Shown: positions 23,693-30,822, numbered from the stretch's first letter. The stretch: 41,180 bases of DNA from Microcaldota archaeon (GCA_029557835.1 JAKQHW010000067.1:1-41180), one strand, 5' to 3'. Program-made: numbers and translations. Notes: generated by a model from the letters alone, not told the origin.

Positions 23693-23765
23693 AGCCCCGT
23701 CGTCTAGCGGCCTAGGATAGCGGGCTTTGGACCCGTTGACACCGGTTCAAATCCGGTCGGGGCTA
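23693..23765 (+). tRNA. tRNA-Gln (anticodon TTG)
   Basis: The 73-nt cloverleaf is complete. The acceptor AGCCCCG pairs with CGGGGCT, with discriminator A. The anticodon stem GCGGG/CCCGT encloses loop CTTTGGA, with anticodon TTG at 23727-23729. The T arm is ACCGG-TTCAAAT-CCGGT. No intron, and CCA is not encoded. Confidence 0.95.
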
Positions 23766-23777
23766 AAACAGGGGAGG

Positions 23778-23786
23778 TTTTATAAA
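23778..23786 (+). promoter_or_regulatory. TATA box of the small hypothetical gene at 23804
   Basis: TTTTATAAA is centred 22 nt upstream of the ATG at 23804 and 13 nt downstream of the tRNA-Gln 3' end. Confidence 0.5.
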
Positions 23787-23803
23787 GCCTTTCCGAGTAA
23801 TAT

Positions 23804-24139
23804 ATGTGTGAGAAAATGGTTATGAAAGCAAAGGAGGCGCCCAGAACCGAGGATGCCTCCGGGATATTGCAGTCCGTTCCGGTACAGACGGCAGCAGGGG
23901 CCATGGTCCCGGTTAGGGCAGACGCGCTATCCCATTCCGCTTATACGATAAGCAGGCTGAGGGACAGCGTGGCGAGGGTGGAGGCGGCGCACAGCCATTT
24001 TCCGGACGCTTATTCCGCCGCGGCGCATGCGCACGCGGTTGGGAAGTGGGAGGCGCTCCCGATGAACTCCAACCACGGGTCGGAGAGGCACCACCACAAC
24101 GGCCGGCTTTTTGAGAAGCTAAACTCAATTCTTGAATAG
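23804..24139 (+). CDS. Small hypothetical protein, His-rich C-terminus
   Basis: 111 residues with no recognised family. It is rich in Ala, contains a helical stretch (SAYTISRLRDSVARVEAAHS) and several His residues, including HGSERHHHN near the end, which could bind a metal (inference). There is no TM helix or signal. The TATA box at 23778-23786 lies 22 nt from the ATG at 23804, supporting it as a real leaderless gene; in-frame ATGs at 23816 and 23822 are alternatives. It ends directly against the convergent guaA subunit gene (stops adjacent at 24139/24140). Confidence 0.5.
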   Translation: MCEKMVMKAKEAPRTEDASGILQSVPVQTAAGAMVPVRADALSHSAYTISRLRDSVARVEAAHSHFPDAYSAAAHAHAVGKWEALPMNSNHGSERHHHNGRLFEKLNSILE

Positions 24140-25096
24140 TCATTCCATCTCGATTGTCGAAGGCGGCTTGTTGGTTATGTCGTAGGTGACCCTCCCCACC
24201 CCCCGCACCTCGTTGGTTATGCGGGTGGAGATGGAGGAAAGGACATCGTGCGGGATGAGAGAGAAATTGGCGGTCATCCCGTCCAGGCTCCCTACCGCGC
24301 GCACGACCACCGTGTATTTGTATATCCTTTCGTCCCCGGCGACGCCAACGGTCTTGGATGGGAGGACAGCGGCGAAATACTGCCAGGGGCGCTCCATCCT
24401 CCCGGAAGCGGAGGCGTTGTCTATCTCCTCCTCCACGATTGCGCATGCGTCCCGAACTATCTCGAGCTTCTCGCGGGAGATTTCGCCGACTATGCGCACC
24501 GCGAGGCCTGGGCCCGGGAAGGGCTGCCTCTCGAACACGTGCCTTGGGAGGCCCAGTTCCTTCCCAAGCATGCGCACCTCGTGCTTGTAAAGCTCGCGCA
24601 GGGGCTCGCATAATCTCAATTCGATGTTTTCCGGGAGGCCGCCCACATTATGATGGGATTTTATCGTCTGGCGGCCGCCGCCCCCGCTCTCTATCCAGTC
24701 AGGGGCGATGGTGCCCTGTATCAGGACCTTAACCCTCTCCTTCTTCGCGGCCTCCTCGAAAACGCGGATGAACTGCTCCCCGATTATCTTCCTCTTCTGC
24801 TCGGGGTCGGAGACGCCCTCAAGCTTTTTTATGAAGCGCTCGCTCTCCTCAACCACCTTGAGGGGTATGCCCGCCTTTCTGGCGGCCTCCTCCACATTTT
24901 TTGTCTCGTTCTTGCGCATGAAGCCGGTGTCAACGAATATGCAGGCGAGCTGGGAGGGGACCGCGCGCGCCGCGAGGGCCGCGGCGACCATGGAATCCAC
25001 CCCCCCGGAAACCGCGATTATGCAGCGGTCCGAGCCCACCGATTTCTTTATGTCCTCCACCGCTCCGGGGATGAATTTTGAAGGGCTGAATGCCAT
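24140..25096 (-). CDS. guaAB: GMP synthase (glutamine-hydrolysing) subunit B, PP-loop ATP pyrophosphatase
   Basis: 318 residues, the archaeal stand-alone synthetase subunit. The PP-loop SGGVDS is near residue 30, followed by FVDTGFMRKNE, the GTIAPDWIESG segment, IKSHHNVGGLPE, and the C-terminal dimerisation domain RQPFPGPGLAVRIVGE and YDITNKPPSTIEME. It adenylates XMP and transfers ammonia to make GMP; the partner glutaminase subunit is encoded elsewhere, as is normal in archaea. The ATG at 25096 lies 26 nt from a TATA box shared with the divergent EndoQ gene, so the message should be leaderless. Confidence 0.95.
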   Translation of the reverse strand: MAFSPSKFIPGAVEDIKKSVGSDRCIIAVSGGVDSMVAAALAARAVPSQLACIFVDTGFMRKNETKNVEEAARKAGIPLKVVEESERFIKKLEGVSDPEQKRKIIGEQFIRVFEEAAKKERVKVLIQGTIAPDWIESGGGGRQTIKSHHNVGGLPENIELRLCEPLRELYKHEVRMLGKELGLPRHVFERQPFPGPGLAVRIVGEISREKLEIVRDACAIVEEEIDNASASGRMERPWQYFAAVLPSKTVGVAGDERIYKYTVVVRAVGSLDGMTANFSLIPHDVLSSISTRITNEVRGVGRVTYDITNKPPSTIEME

Positions 25097-25116
25097 GGTG
25101 GGGTTTGTGCGGCGGA

Positions 25117-25128
25117 TTTTAAATAAAT
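25117..25128. promoter_or_regulatory. Shared bidirectional TATA box (guaA subunit B / EndoQ)
   Basis: TTTTAAATAAAT gives TTTAAATA on plus and TTTATTTA on minus. Its centre is 25-26 nt from both start codons (25147 and 25096), which are 51 nt apart, exactly as at the 4472/4523 pair. Confidence 0.65.
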
Positions 25129-25146
25129 AGGGGTTGAAAAACGGGC

Positions 25147-26376
25147 ATGCGCATAATTGCGGACCTGCACCTCCACTCGAAATACTCCCGGGCTACGAGC
25201 GGCAGCTCGGACCTGGAGGGGCTCGCTGAATGGGCGCAGACGAAGGGAATAGGGCTGCTTGGGACAGCTGACTTCACGCACCCGGGATGGTTCGGGGGGC
25301 TGGGCAGGCGGCTTGAGGATGAAGGGGAGGGAATTTTCTCCTTCAGGAACGTGAAATTTCTGCTGAGCACGGAGGTCAGCAACATATTCTACAGGGGCAA
25401 TGTGAACAAGAAGGTGCATAATGTCATTTTTGCGCCTTCGCTGGAGATTGTGAAGCAGATAAGCGAGGCGCTCGGGAAATACGGGAAGCTGGAGGAGGAC
25501 GGGAGGCCCACGTTGAACCTGGACATAATCGAGATGGTAGGCATACTGAGAGGGATATCCAGGGAGATCTATGTCGTGCCCGCGCACGCGTGGACGCCAT
25601 GGTTCGGGGTGTTCGGGTCCAAATCCGGCTTTGATTCGCTGAAGGAGGCGTTCGGGGAATACGAGAAGGACATATTTGCGATTGAGACCGGGCTGTCTTC
25701 GGACCCCGGGATGAACTGGATGCTGAGCTCGCTGGATGGGATTTCGCTCATTTCGAATTCGGACTGCCATTCCCCGCAGAAATTGGGGAGGGAGGCGAAT
25801 GTTTTCGAATTGGAGAGGATGACGTACCGCACTGTGATGGATGCAATAAGGACTCGGAAGGGATTTGTCAAGACATATGAGTTTTATCCTGAGGAGGGGA
25901 AATACCACTGGGACGGGCACAGGGGCTGCGGGGTTTGCCTTTCCCCGGAAGAGTCCATCAGGATGGGGGACTTGTGCCCGGTCTGCAAGAGGAAATTGAC
26001 GGTGGGCGTGCTGCACAGGGTGGAGAAGCTCGCGGACAGGAAGGAGGGGGCGATGCCGGCGGGCGCGGTTCCTTTTACCCGGCTTATCCCGCTTATGGAA
26101 ATAATCGCTTCGGTGCGGGATGCGGGCGTGAATACGAAGGGGGTGCAGGAGGAGTACTTCAGGATTGTGAATTACTTCGGGAACGAGTTTGCAGCCCTGG
26201 AGGCGCCTGAGGAAAACCTGGTTTTGGCTTCGGACAAGGTGCTTGCAAAAGCAATAGTAAAGGCGAGGGAAGGGCAGGTTTACTGGAGGCCTGGCTACGA
26301 CGGGGAATTCGGGAAGATGAGCTGGGAGAAGCCCAAAGAAGACCCGAAGAGCCAGAAGAGCCTGATGGATTTCTGA
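25147..26376 (+). CDS. endoQ: Endonuclease Q (PHP-domain nuclease for deaminated DNA) with C-terminal PIP box
   Basis: 409 residues. PHP motifs: DLHLHSKYS at the N-terminus, LGTADFTHPGWF, LSTEVSNIF, VVPAHAWTPW and NSDCHSP. A four-Cys zinc site (CGVC and CPVC, about residues 262-282) follows, then a helical domain. This order matches endonuclease Q of Thermococcales, which nicks 5' of hypoxanthine, uracil and abasic sites. The last residues QKSLMDF fit the archaeal PCNA-interacting pattern QxxLxxF, as reported for EndoQ partners of PCNA. Leaderless from the TATA box shared with the GMP synthase gene. Function by family is well supported; the PIP box is an inference from the tail. Confidence 0.85.
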   Translation: MRIIADLHLHSKYSRATSGSSDLEGLAEWAQTKGIGLLGTADFTHPGWFGGLGRRLEDEGEGIFSFRNVKFLLSTEVSNIFYRGNVNKKVHNVIFAPSLEIVKQISEALGKYGKLEEDGRPTLNLDIIEMVGILRGISREIYVVPAHAWTPWFGVFGSKSGFDSLKEAFGEYEKDIFAIETGLSSDPGMNWMLSSLDGISLISNSDCHSPQKLGREANVFELERMTYRTVMDAIRTRKGFVKTYEFYPEEGKYHWDGHRGCGVCLSPEESIRMGDLCPVCKRKLTVGVLHRVEKLADRKEGAMPAGAVPFTRLIPLMEIIASVRDAGVNTKGVQEEYFRIVNYFGNEFAALEAPEENLVLASDKVLAKAIVKAREGQVYWRPGYDGEFGKMSWEKPKEDPKSQKSLMDF

Positions 26377-26386
26377 AGCCATCCTC

Positions 26387-26394
26387 TTTTTTAA
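26387..26394 (+). promoter_or_regulatory. TATA box of glyS
   Basis: TTTTTTAA is centred about 27 nt upstream of the GlyRS ATG at 26418, in a short 41-nt gap after the EndoQ stop. Confidence 0.5.
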
Positions 26395-26417
26395 TCGTTT
26401 TTGAACAAATTTAGCCC

Positions 26418-27908
26418 ATGGAACTCCACGAGAGAATATACGAATTGGCGCTCACAAGGTCATTCTTTTACCCATCAAATGAGATTTACGGGCAGGTGTC
26501 CGGGTTCTATGATTACGGGCCCACCGGCTGGCAGGTGAAGAGGAGGCTGCAGGAGCTATGGAGGAGGATGTTCCTGCAGGAGGGCGGGCACCTGGAGGTT
26601 GAATCTTCCATCGTCACGCCCGAGATTGTGCTGAAGGCGAGCGGGCACGTGGAGGAGTTCACCGACCCGGTTGTGGAGTGCATGCAGTGCCACTCGAAGA
26701 TTAGGGCGGACCACCTGGTTGAGTCAAAAATGGAGTTCAAGTGGGACGGGAAGCTGGAGACAATCACCGCGAAGGTTAGGGATAACGATATAAAATGCCC
26801 CTCGTGCGGAGGGAAGGTTTCGGATGCGTTTTTCTCCAATTTGATGTTCAGGACCGGGATAGGGGCGGACCAGGAGACGGCTTATCTTAGGCCGGAGACC
26901 GCCCAGGGGATATTCACCTCTTTTCCACGCGTGTTCAGGAACCACGGGGCGAAGCTGCCCCTTGCGGTGGGGCAGATAGGGAAGAGCTTCAGGAACGAGA
27001 TTTCGCCGAGGAGGGGGCTCGTGCGCATGCGGGAGTTCACGCAGATGGAATTGGAATATTTCTTCAACCCCAAAATGCCGACTATTGAGGGATTTGGGAA
27101 GGTGCGGAAGGAGAAAGTGAGGCTGCTCACGCGGGAGGCGCAGGCGGAGGGCGGGGCGCCGCAGTGGGTTTCCGCTGAGGGGATGGTGGAAAAAGGGATA
27201 GCGAACGAGATAATGGCGTATTACCTTGTGAAGGAGTGGGAATACTATACGGTTGCGGGGCTGAACCCGGAGGGGATGTGGTTCAGGCACCTGAGGGAGG
27301 AGGAAACGCCGCATTACTCGCAGAGCAACGTGGATTTGGAAGTGGAGACGTCGCACGGGATGGTCGAGATTGCGGGGAATGCGTATAGGACGGATTATGA
27401 TTTGGGCAGGCACGGGGAGTATTCCAAGAAAGAGATTTCGGTCTTTTCTGAAGAGACTAAGGAGAAGGTTGTGCCGCACGTGGTGGAGGTTTCAATGGGA
27501 GTTGATAGATTGTTCTTCTGCATGCTTGAACACTCCTTCAGGGAAAAGAGCGAGGGGAAGGACTGGGAATGGTTTGATTTTTCGCCTTCTGTCGCGCCCT
27601 ATGATTTGTGTGTGTTCCCCCTGATGAAGAAGGATGGGTTGAAAGAGAAGGCGGAGGGGATTGTTGCGCTCATGAGGGAGAACGGGCTGGAGGCGTTGTT
27701 CTCGGGGAGCGGGAGCATCGGGAGGAGGTATGCGAAGGCTGATGAGATCGGGGTCCCTTATGCCGTTACGATTGATTACCAGACTTTGGAAGACGAGTCG
27801 GTCACGGTCAGGTATAGGAACGACGGGAAGCAGGAAAGGGTGGCTGTGGAGAAACTGGCGGATAAGATAAGGAAATTGAAAAGGGAAGGGAAGCTGAAGC
27901 TGGACTAA
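26418..27908 (+). CDS. glyS: Glycyl-tRNA synthetase (class II, dimeric archaeal/eukaryotic type)
   Basis: 496 residues. Visible are the N-terminal GlyRS signature YDYGPTGWQVKRRLQELW, motif 1 (SSIVTPEIVLKASGH), a zinc-binding insert (CMQC and CPSCGGK), the AYLRPETAQGIF segment, motif 2 (GKSFRNEISPRRGLVRMREF), motif 3 region (VEVSMGVDRLFFCMLEHSF) and the C-terminal anticodon-binding domain (YDLCVFPLMKKDGLKEKAE onward). It charges tRNA-Gly. The protein is somewhat shorter than many archaeal homologues, with no obvious missing catalytic piece. Start ATG at 26418; its stop overlaps that of the convergent ACT gene by 4 nt. Confidence 0.95.
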   Translation: MELHERIYELALTRSFFYPSNEIYGQVSGFYDYGPTGWQVKRRLQELWRRMFLQEGGHLEVESSIVTPEIVLKASGHVEEFTDPVVECMQCHSKIRADHLVESKMEFKWDGKLETITAKVRDNDIKCPSCGGKVSDAFFSNLMFRTGIGADQETAYLRPETAQGIFTSFPRVFRNHGAKLPLAVGQIGKSFRNEISPRRGLVRMREFTQMELEYFFNPKMPTIEGFGKVRKEKVRLLTREAQAEGGAPQWVSAEGMVEKGIANEIMAYYLVKEWEYYTVAGLNPEGMWFRHLREEETPHYSQSNVDLEVETSHGMVEIAGNAYRTDYDLGRHGEYSKKEISVFSEETKEKVVPHVVEVSMGVDRLFFCMLEHSFREKSEGKDWEWFDFSPSVAPYDLCVFPLMKKDGLKEKAEGIVALMRENGLEALFSGSGSIGRRYAKADEIGVPYAVTIDYQTLEDESVTVRYRNDGKQERVAVEKLADKIRKLKREGKLKLD

Positions 27909-28306
27909 TCCTTAACCCCAAGCGCGTCCTTCGCAAGTTGGAGGTGCTCCTCCACCGGCTTGACCGCGACCTCGGTGAAATCATGGTTTGTTTTGCCTAG
28001 GATGTAGACGCTCTCCAGGTCCACCTTCCGGTTTGCGAGCTTGCGGGTTATTTTCCCCAGTTCCCCGGGCCGGTTGGGCATTTTCACGACCACTATGTCC
28101 GCAACCGACATTTCCTTGACTCCGGGGACCCTGTCCATGGCCTTCTTTGCCGAGGTGGGGTCCTTTGTGACCATGCGGAAAATCGCGTTCGTGCCCTGGC
28201 CGTATGCGGAAATGGCCTCTATGTTCACTCCTGCGCCCCCGAGCGCCTCCGCGATGTTGGCGAGGGTCCCGATCCTGTTTTCCACGATTACGGTTATTTC
28301 CTTCAT
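27905..28306 (-). CDS. Tandem ACT-domain protein
   Basis: 133 residues forming two ACT domains: MKEITVIVENRIGTLANIAE (domain 1, with the Gly at the ligand-binding turn) and IVVVKMPNRPGELGKITRKL (domain 2, with the typical N-R-P-G-E-L loop). ACT pairs bind amino acids and act as sensors; there is no catalytic partner domain. The target is unknown. The ATG at 28306 was chosen over an upstream in-frame start at 28345 because homology-like sequence begins there. A TATA-like CTATAAAAG (about 28351-28359) would give a leader of roughly 20 nt. Confidence 0.85.
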   Translation of the reverse strand: MKEITVIVENRIGTLANIAEALGGAGVNIEAISAYGQGTNAIFRMVTKDPTSAKKAMDRVPGVKEMSVADIVVVKMPNRPGELGKITRKLANRKVDLESVYILGKTNHDFTEVAVKPVEEHLQLAKDALGVKD

Positions 28307-28371
28307 GATGGCCCACCCGTTCCTTAAGTGGAAGATTGGTTGCAATAAACTTTTATAGATATGCAGGAAAT

Positions 28372-28384
28372 GAGAAAAAAGAGA
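28372..28384 (-). terminator. T-rich terminator after initiator tRNA-Met
   Basis: On the minus strand TTCTCTTTTTTCTC follows the tRNA 3' end directly; archaeal RNA polymerase terminates at such T runs. No hairpin. Confidence 0.5.
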
Positions 28385-28415
28385 ATAGCGGGAGGTGGAT
28401 TTGAACCACCGATCT

Positions 28416-28447
28416 TTACCCCAACAACCGGCTCGTCCGGTTAATGT
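28416..28447 (-). other. Putative non-canonical tRNA intron (variable region)
   Basis: About 32 nt separate the 3' anticodon stem CCCAG from the expected variable loop AGATC. The stretch folds as a hairpin AACCGG-ACGAG-CCGGTT, as expected for an archaeal intron with bulge-helix-bulge ends. Boundaries are approximate. Confidence 0.6.
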
Positions 28448-28453
28448 CTGGGT

Positions 28454-28473
28454 TTCCGATGGCTCGAAGCCAT
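28454..28473 (-). other. tRNA intron at canonical position 37/38
   Basis: About 20 nt follow A37 of the CAT anticodon loop. The hairpin ATGGCT-TCG-AGCCAT lies inside, and exon pairing resumes at ACCCAG. Position 37/38 is the standard archaeal intron site. Confidence 0.75.
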
Positions 28474-28550
28474 TATGAGCCCAGCGGGCACTCCAAGCTA
28501 CCCTATCCCGCTAATGCATCCTGTATATTGACAGAATGTGTTCCTTATTT

Positions 28551-28569
28551 AGAGCGACGCTCTTTTTAA
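28551..28569. terminator. Terminator-like hairpin with T run, unassigned
   Basis: AGAGC-GAC-GCTCT followed by TTTTT is a small perfect hairpin with a T tract on the plus strand. No plus-strand gene ends just upstream, so its role is unclear. On the minus strand it precedes the initiator tRNA, and a TAAATAA nearby (about 28545-28551) could be that tRNA's TATA box. Confidence 0.3.
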
Positions 28570-28650
28570 TTGTTCCACCGCTTATTTAATTCAAAATGAC
28601 CTACAGCGATTAATACTAAAATCGCGGGGGGTTATGAGTACCCTAGAGAG

Positions 28651-28669
28651 AAGGGGGGTGTCCCCCCTT
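28651..28669. repeat. Perfect GC-rich inverted repeat upstream of tRNA-Ser
   Basis: AAGGGGGG-TGT-CCCCCCTT forms an 8-bp stem with a 3-nt loop ending 9 nt before the tRNA-Ser 5' end. It could be a leader-processing structure or a regulatory hairpin; I see no repeat copy elsewhere in the window. Confidence 0.5.
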
Positions 28670-28678
28670 CCTCTTGGT

Positions 28679-28763
28679 GCTGGGGTCGCCTAGTCCGGTA
28701 GGGCGGCAGCCTGCTAAGCTGTTCTCCCAAAAGGAGTCGAGGGTTCAAATCCCTCCCCCGGCG
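28679..28763 (+). tRNA. tRNA-Ser (anticodon GCT)
   Basis: The 85-nt cloverleaf has acceptor GCTGGGG pairing with CCCCGGC (one T-G wobble), discriminator G, an anticodon loop containing GCT, a long variable arm (TTCTCCCAAAAGGAGTC folds as CTCC/GGAG) and T arm GAGGG-TTCAAAT-CCCTC. The long variable arm and G discriminator fit serine. No intron. Confidence 0.93.
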
Positions 28764-28768
28764 CTCCA

Positions 28769-28780
28769 TTTTTTAAATTT
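28769..28780 (+). promoter_or_regulatory. TATA box of the HEAR-repeat gene; also T run after tRNA-Ser
   Basis: TTTTTTAAATTT is centred 26 nt upstream of the ATG at 28800 and starts 5 nt after the tRNA-Ser 3' end, so one element may both end tRNA transcription and start the next gene. Confidence 0.55.
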
Positions 28781-28799
28781 AGGAAGAGGAAATACGCGC

Positions 28800-29483
28800 A
28801 TGAGGAACGTTGCTTTTGCAGTGCATCCGGAGCGGATTGATGCGGCTGTTAGGAGGGCGAAAGCCGCCCTGAGGCTGCTTGAACGGGAGCCATGCGCCCG
28901 GCCGAAGGCGGGAAAGGAAAGGAAGTGGCCCATCCCGGAGCCTGTGCAGGTTGCGATGCTTCTGGCGATGCATCCGGAAATGGAGGGCGCGAGAATAAGG
29001 AAACTGCTCAGGGAAGGGAGGCTGGAGCTCCCGAAGAGGAGATATCATCTGGAAGAAGTGAGGAAAGCGGCGGTGCTCGCGCTTGTGGAATATTTGGGAA
29101 AGCGGCCCATTGAGGTTTCTGACGAGGATTTTGAGGGGAACGGGCTGGGGTGGCTGGCAAACAGGCAGGGCTCTTCGTTCAGGGCGCTGAGGGAGGCCGG
29201 CCTCCTTTCATGTGAGGACGGGCACGCGTACAGGTTCAAGAAGAAGCCGGAAACATTCGGCAGCAGGGATAATAGGGTGAGGGCGCTGAGGGAGGCGGCG
29301 GAGGCGATGGGGAAGGGGCCTTCGGAAACAAGGCTTAGGGACCTCAAGGGGCGGTTTCCCGGAACATATTCAATGGTGATAAATTATTACGGCGGCTCGC
29401 TATTCGAGGCGTACCTGGATGCAGGGCTGGTCACTGGGAAGGATGAGGCGCATATGAGGGCGAGGGGGACGAAGCCGCACTAG
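28800..29483 (+). CDS. Protein with two homing-endonuclease-associated-type repeats
   Basis: 227 residues. The N-terminal half is basic and helical. Two later units resemble the helical repeat found beside HNH homing endonucleases. Unit 1 (about residues 86-140) runs from KAAVLALVEYLGKRPIEV to QGSSFRALREAGLL. Unit 2 (about 160-216) runs from RVRALREAAEAMGKGPSETR to YGGSLFEAYLDAGLV. Each has the pattern AL...LGK.P...R/..(Y/F)G(S).(.)F.A.L.AGL. No HNH or LAGLIDADG nuclease motif is present, so the protein is probably a DNA-binding factor rather than a nuclease. The start at 28800 is set by the TATA box; reading further upstream would run into the tRNA gene. Confidence 0.62.
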   Translation: MRNVAFAVHPERIDAAVRRAKAALRLLEREPCARPKAGKERKWPIPEPVQVAMLLAMHPEMEGARIRKLLREGRLELPKRRYHLEEVRKAAVLALVEYLGKRPIEVSDEDFEGNGLGWLANRQGSSFRALREAGLLSCEDGHAYRFKKKPETFGSRDNRVRALREAAEAMGKGPSETRLRDLKGRFPGTYSMVINYYGGSLFEAYLDAGLVTGKDEAHMRARGTKPH

Positions 29484-29528
29484 GCACCCTTTTATTTCTT
29501 ATTGCCATTAGCTGGAACGGGTGCAAAC

Positions 29529-29834
29529 ATGGGAATAGCGCAGGAGTTCAAGGAATTTCTGAATGAATACAAGGTGGTGGGGCTTGCGGTCGCCTTCATA
29601 ATGGGCGCCGCGGTAACGGACCTGGTGAAGTCGCTTGTGAACAACATAATAATGCCGGCGGTGACATTCTTCCTCCCGGCAGGGGAATGGCAGGCGGCGA
29701 CATTCGAGCTCGGGCCGGTTGCATTCGGATGGGGCGCCTTCCTCGCGGCCCTGATAAACTTCCTGATAATAGCGCTCGTGGTGTTCGGGATAGCGAAGGT
29801 TGTGCTGAAGGAGGAGAAGGTGGCGAAGAAGTAG
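29529..29834 (+). CDS. mscL: Large-conductance mechanosensitive channel MscL
   Basis: 101 residues. An N-terminal amphipathic helix (MGIAQEFKEFLNEYKVVGLA) leads into TM1 VAFIMGAAVTDLVKSLVNNI with IMPAV, the hallmark of MscL. A short periplasmic-side loop and TM2 (LINFLIIALVVFGIAKVVL) follow, and the protein ends in a basic tail. It forms a homopentameric pore that releases osmolytes under hypo-osmotic stress. ATG 29529 was chosen because the family starts there; a TTG at 29502 would add nine residues. The C-terminal helical bundle is much reduced. It ends 1 nt before the convergent glycosyltransferase gene. Confidence 0.88.
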   Translation: MGIAQEFKEFLNEYKVVGLAVAFIMGAAVTDLVKSLVNNIIMPAVTFFLPAGEWQAATFELGPVAFGWGAFLAALINFLIIALVVFGIAKVVLKEEKVAKK

Positions 29835-29835
29835 G

Positions 29836-30792
29836 CTATCCGAGCAGCGCCTTTATTGAATCCAGTGGGCGGGAGCCTGAGGCATATCGCTGGTAGAGGG
29901 AGAGCCTCATCCTGTCAAGGGTGAGCGCGTAATCTATGGAGGCGCGGAGGCTCTCAGCGGACAAGAAGGAGGAATCCAGCATTATCCCTACATCTTTCTT
30001 CTCCAGCTGGGTTGCGTTGTTGGCGCGCTCGGGATATGCCCCGTCAACTATGCAGAGGGAGGCCTTTCCGTGGGAGAGAGCCTCCATGATGGTGGTGTGG
30101 CCGCCGTGGGAGATTACCAGCTCCGCATTGCCGAAATGAGCGCGGATGTCCGCGACCTCGCTCGCGTAAACCGCGCTTTCGCCCAGGAGAGGGCGCACCA
30201 TATTTTCCACCGGGCCTGTGACCGCGTACTTCTTTTTGTGCTTCATCTGCTTCACCCCCTCTATCAAAGGGCCGATGAAAGATAGGGGGAGGCCGGTCCG
30301 GAGGTTCTGCATGGATACGGAAAGGGGCGGGGGAAAATCCGGCACCAATATGGATTCGGGGTATTTCAGCAGGCGCTGGAGCAGGGAGTACGCCACCCTC
30401 TTCCTCATCTCCCCCTGGATTCCTACGAGGGCGCTTATGTCGTTGGTTATGAATATTGTTTTCTTCCTGGAAAGCATCGCGCCCGCGAGGCCGAGGGGGG
30501 AGCCGTCCACGATTATCCTGTCCACGCGTTCGAAATGCCCGAGGATGCGGGAGAGGACCTCCGGATGGAAGAGCTCGGAGAGGCCGGAATAATCGGTCGC
30601 TATCTTCACCTTCCCCTTTTCGGAAAGTATCCTGTATGGGGAAGGGATCTCTATGAAATCCATCGAATTCTTCCTGCAGTACTCCGCGCCCTTGCCGAAG
30701 GTCATTATGGGGAAGCCAAGGTGCGCGGAAAGGAGGCGGTCGCGCGAGACGTGGCCGTATCCGTTCCCTTCGGAGAATATGAGCCCTTTCAT
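29836..30792 (-). CDS. GT-B fold glycosyltransferase (MurG/GT28-like)
   Basis: 318 residues. The N-terminal motif SEGNGYGHVSRDRLLSAHLG is the G-x-GHxxR loop of MurG-type enzymes. The C-terminal domain carries AELVISHGGHTTIMEALSHG, the nucleotide-sugar binding signature, followed by YPERANNATQLEKKDVG. It would transfer a sugar from a nucleotide donor to a lipid or other acceptor at the cytoplasmic face; the substrates are unknown. No TM helix. The ATG at 30792 lies 26 nt from ATTAAAAA (30815-30822), so it is leaderless. Upstream in-frame sequence overlaps the next gene and is not coding-like. Confidence 0.82.
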   Translation of the reverse strand: MKGLIFSEGNGYGHVSRDRLLSAHLGFPIMTFGKGAEYCRKNSMDFIEIPSPYRILSEKGKVKIATDYSGLSELFHPEVLSRILGHFERVDRIIVDGSPLGLAGAMLSRKKTIFITNDISALVGIQGEMRKRVAYSLLQRLLKYPESILVPDFPPPLSVSMQNLRTGLPLSFIGPLIEGVKQMKHKKKYAVTGPVENMVRPLLGESAVYASEVADIRAHFGNAELVISHGGHTTIMEALSHGKASLCIVDGAYPERANNATQLEKKDVGIMLDSSFLSAESLRASIDYALTLDRMRLSLYQRYASGSRPLDSIKALLG

Positions 30793-30814
30793 GGGCGGAA
30801 TAGGGAAAAATAGG

Positions 30815-30822
30815 TTTTTAAT
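30815..30822 (-). promoter_or_regulatory. TATA box of the GT-B glycosyltransferase gene
   Basis: ATTAAAAA on the minus strand, centred 26 nt upstream of the ATG at 30792, abutting the stop of the preceding small gene. Confidence 0.5.

Larger units (their letters stand above)
28386..28512 (-). tRNA. Initiator tRNA-Met (CAT) interrupted by two insertions
   Basis: Read on the minus strand. The acceptor AGCGGGA pairs with TCCCGCT, discriminator A. The D arm is GGGT/GCCC. The anticodon stem CTGGG/CCCAG encloses a loop with anticodon CAT at 28475-28477. The T arm is GGTGG-TTCAAAT-CCACC. The A1:U72 pair and three consecutive G:C pairs in the anticodon stem are the marks of an initiator tRNA. The gene spans 127 nt. 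Removing about 20 nt in the anticodon loop and about 32 nt between anticodon stem and T stem leaves about 75 nt, a normal length. The second insertion is at an unusual place, so exact splice points are uncertain. Confidence 0.88.

Noticed and set aside
23913-24611. Antisense-frame reading across the small His-rich gene and the end of the GMP synthase gene
   Set aside because: Low-complexity Arg/Pro/Gly sequence spanning two genes; frame shadow of the GMP synthase subunit.
28634-28711. Mini-ORF of about 19 codons (starting MSTLERRG) reading into tRNA-Ser
   Set aside because: It overlaps the tRNA and a hairpin; although a TATA-like TACTAAAA lies upstream, the tRNA leader is the simpler explanation.
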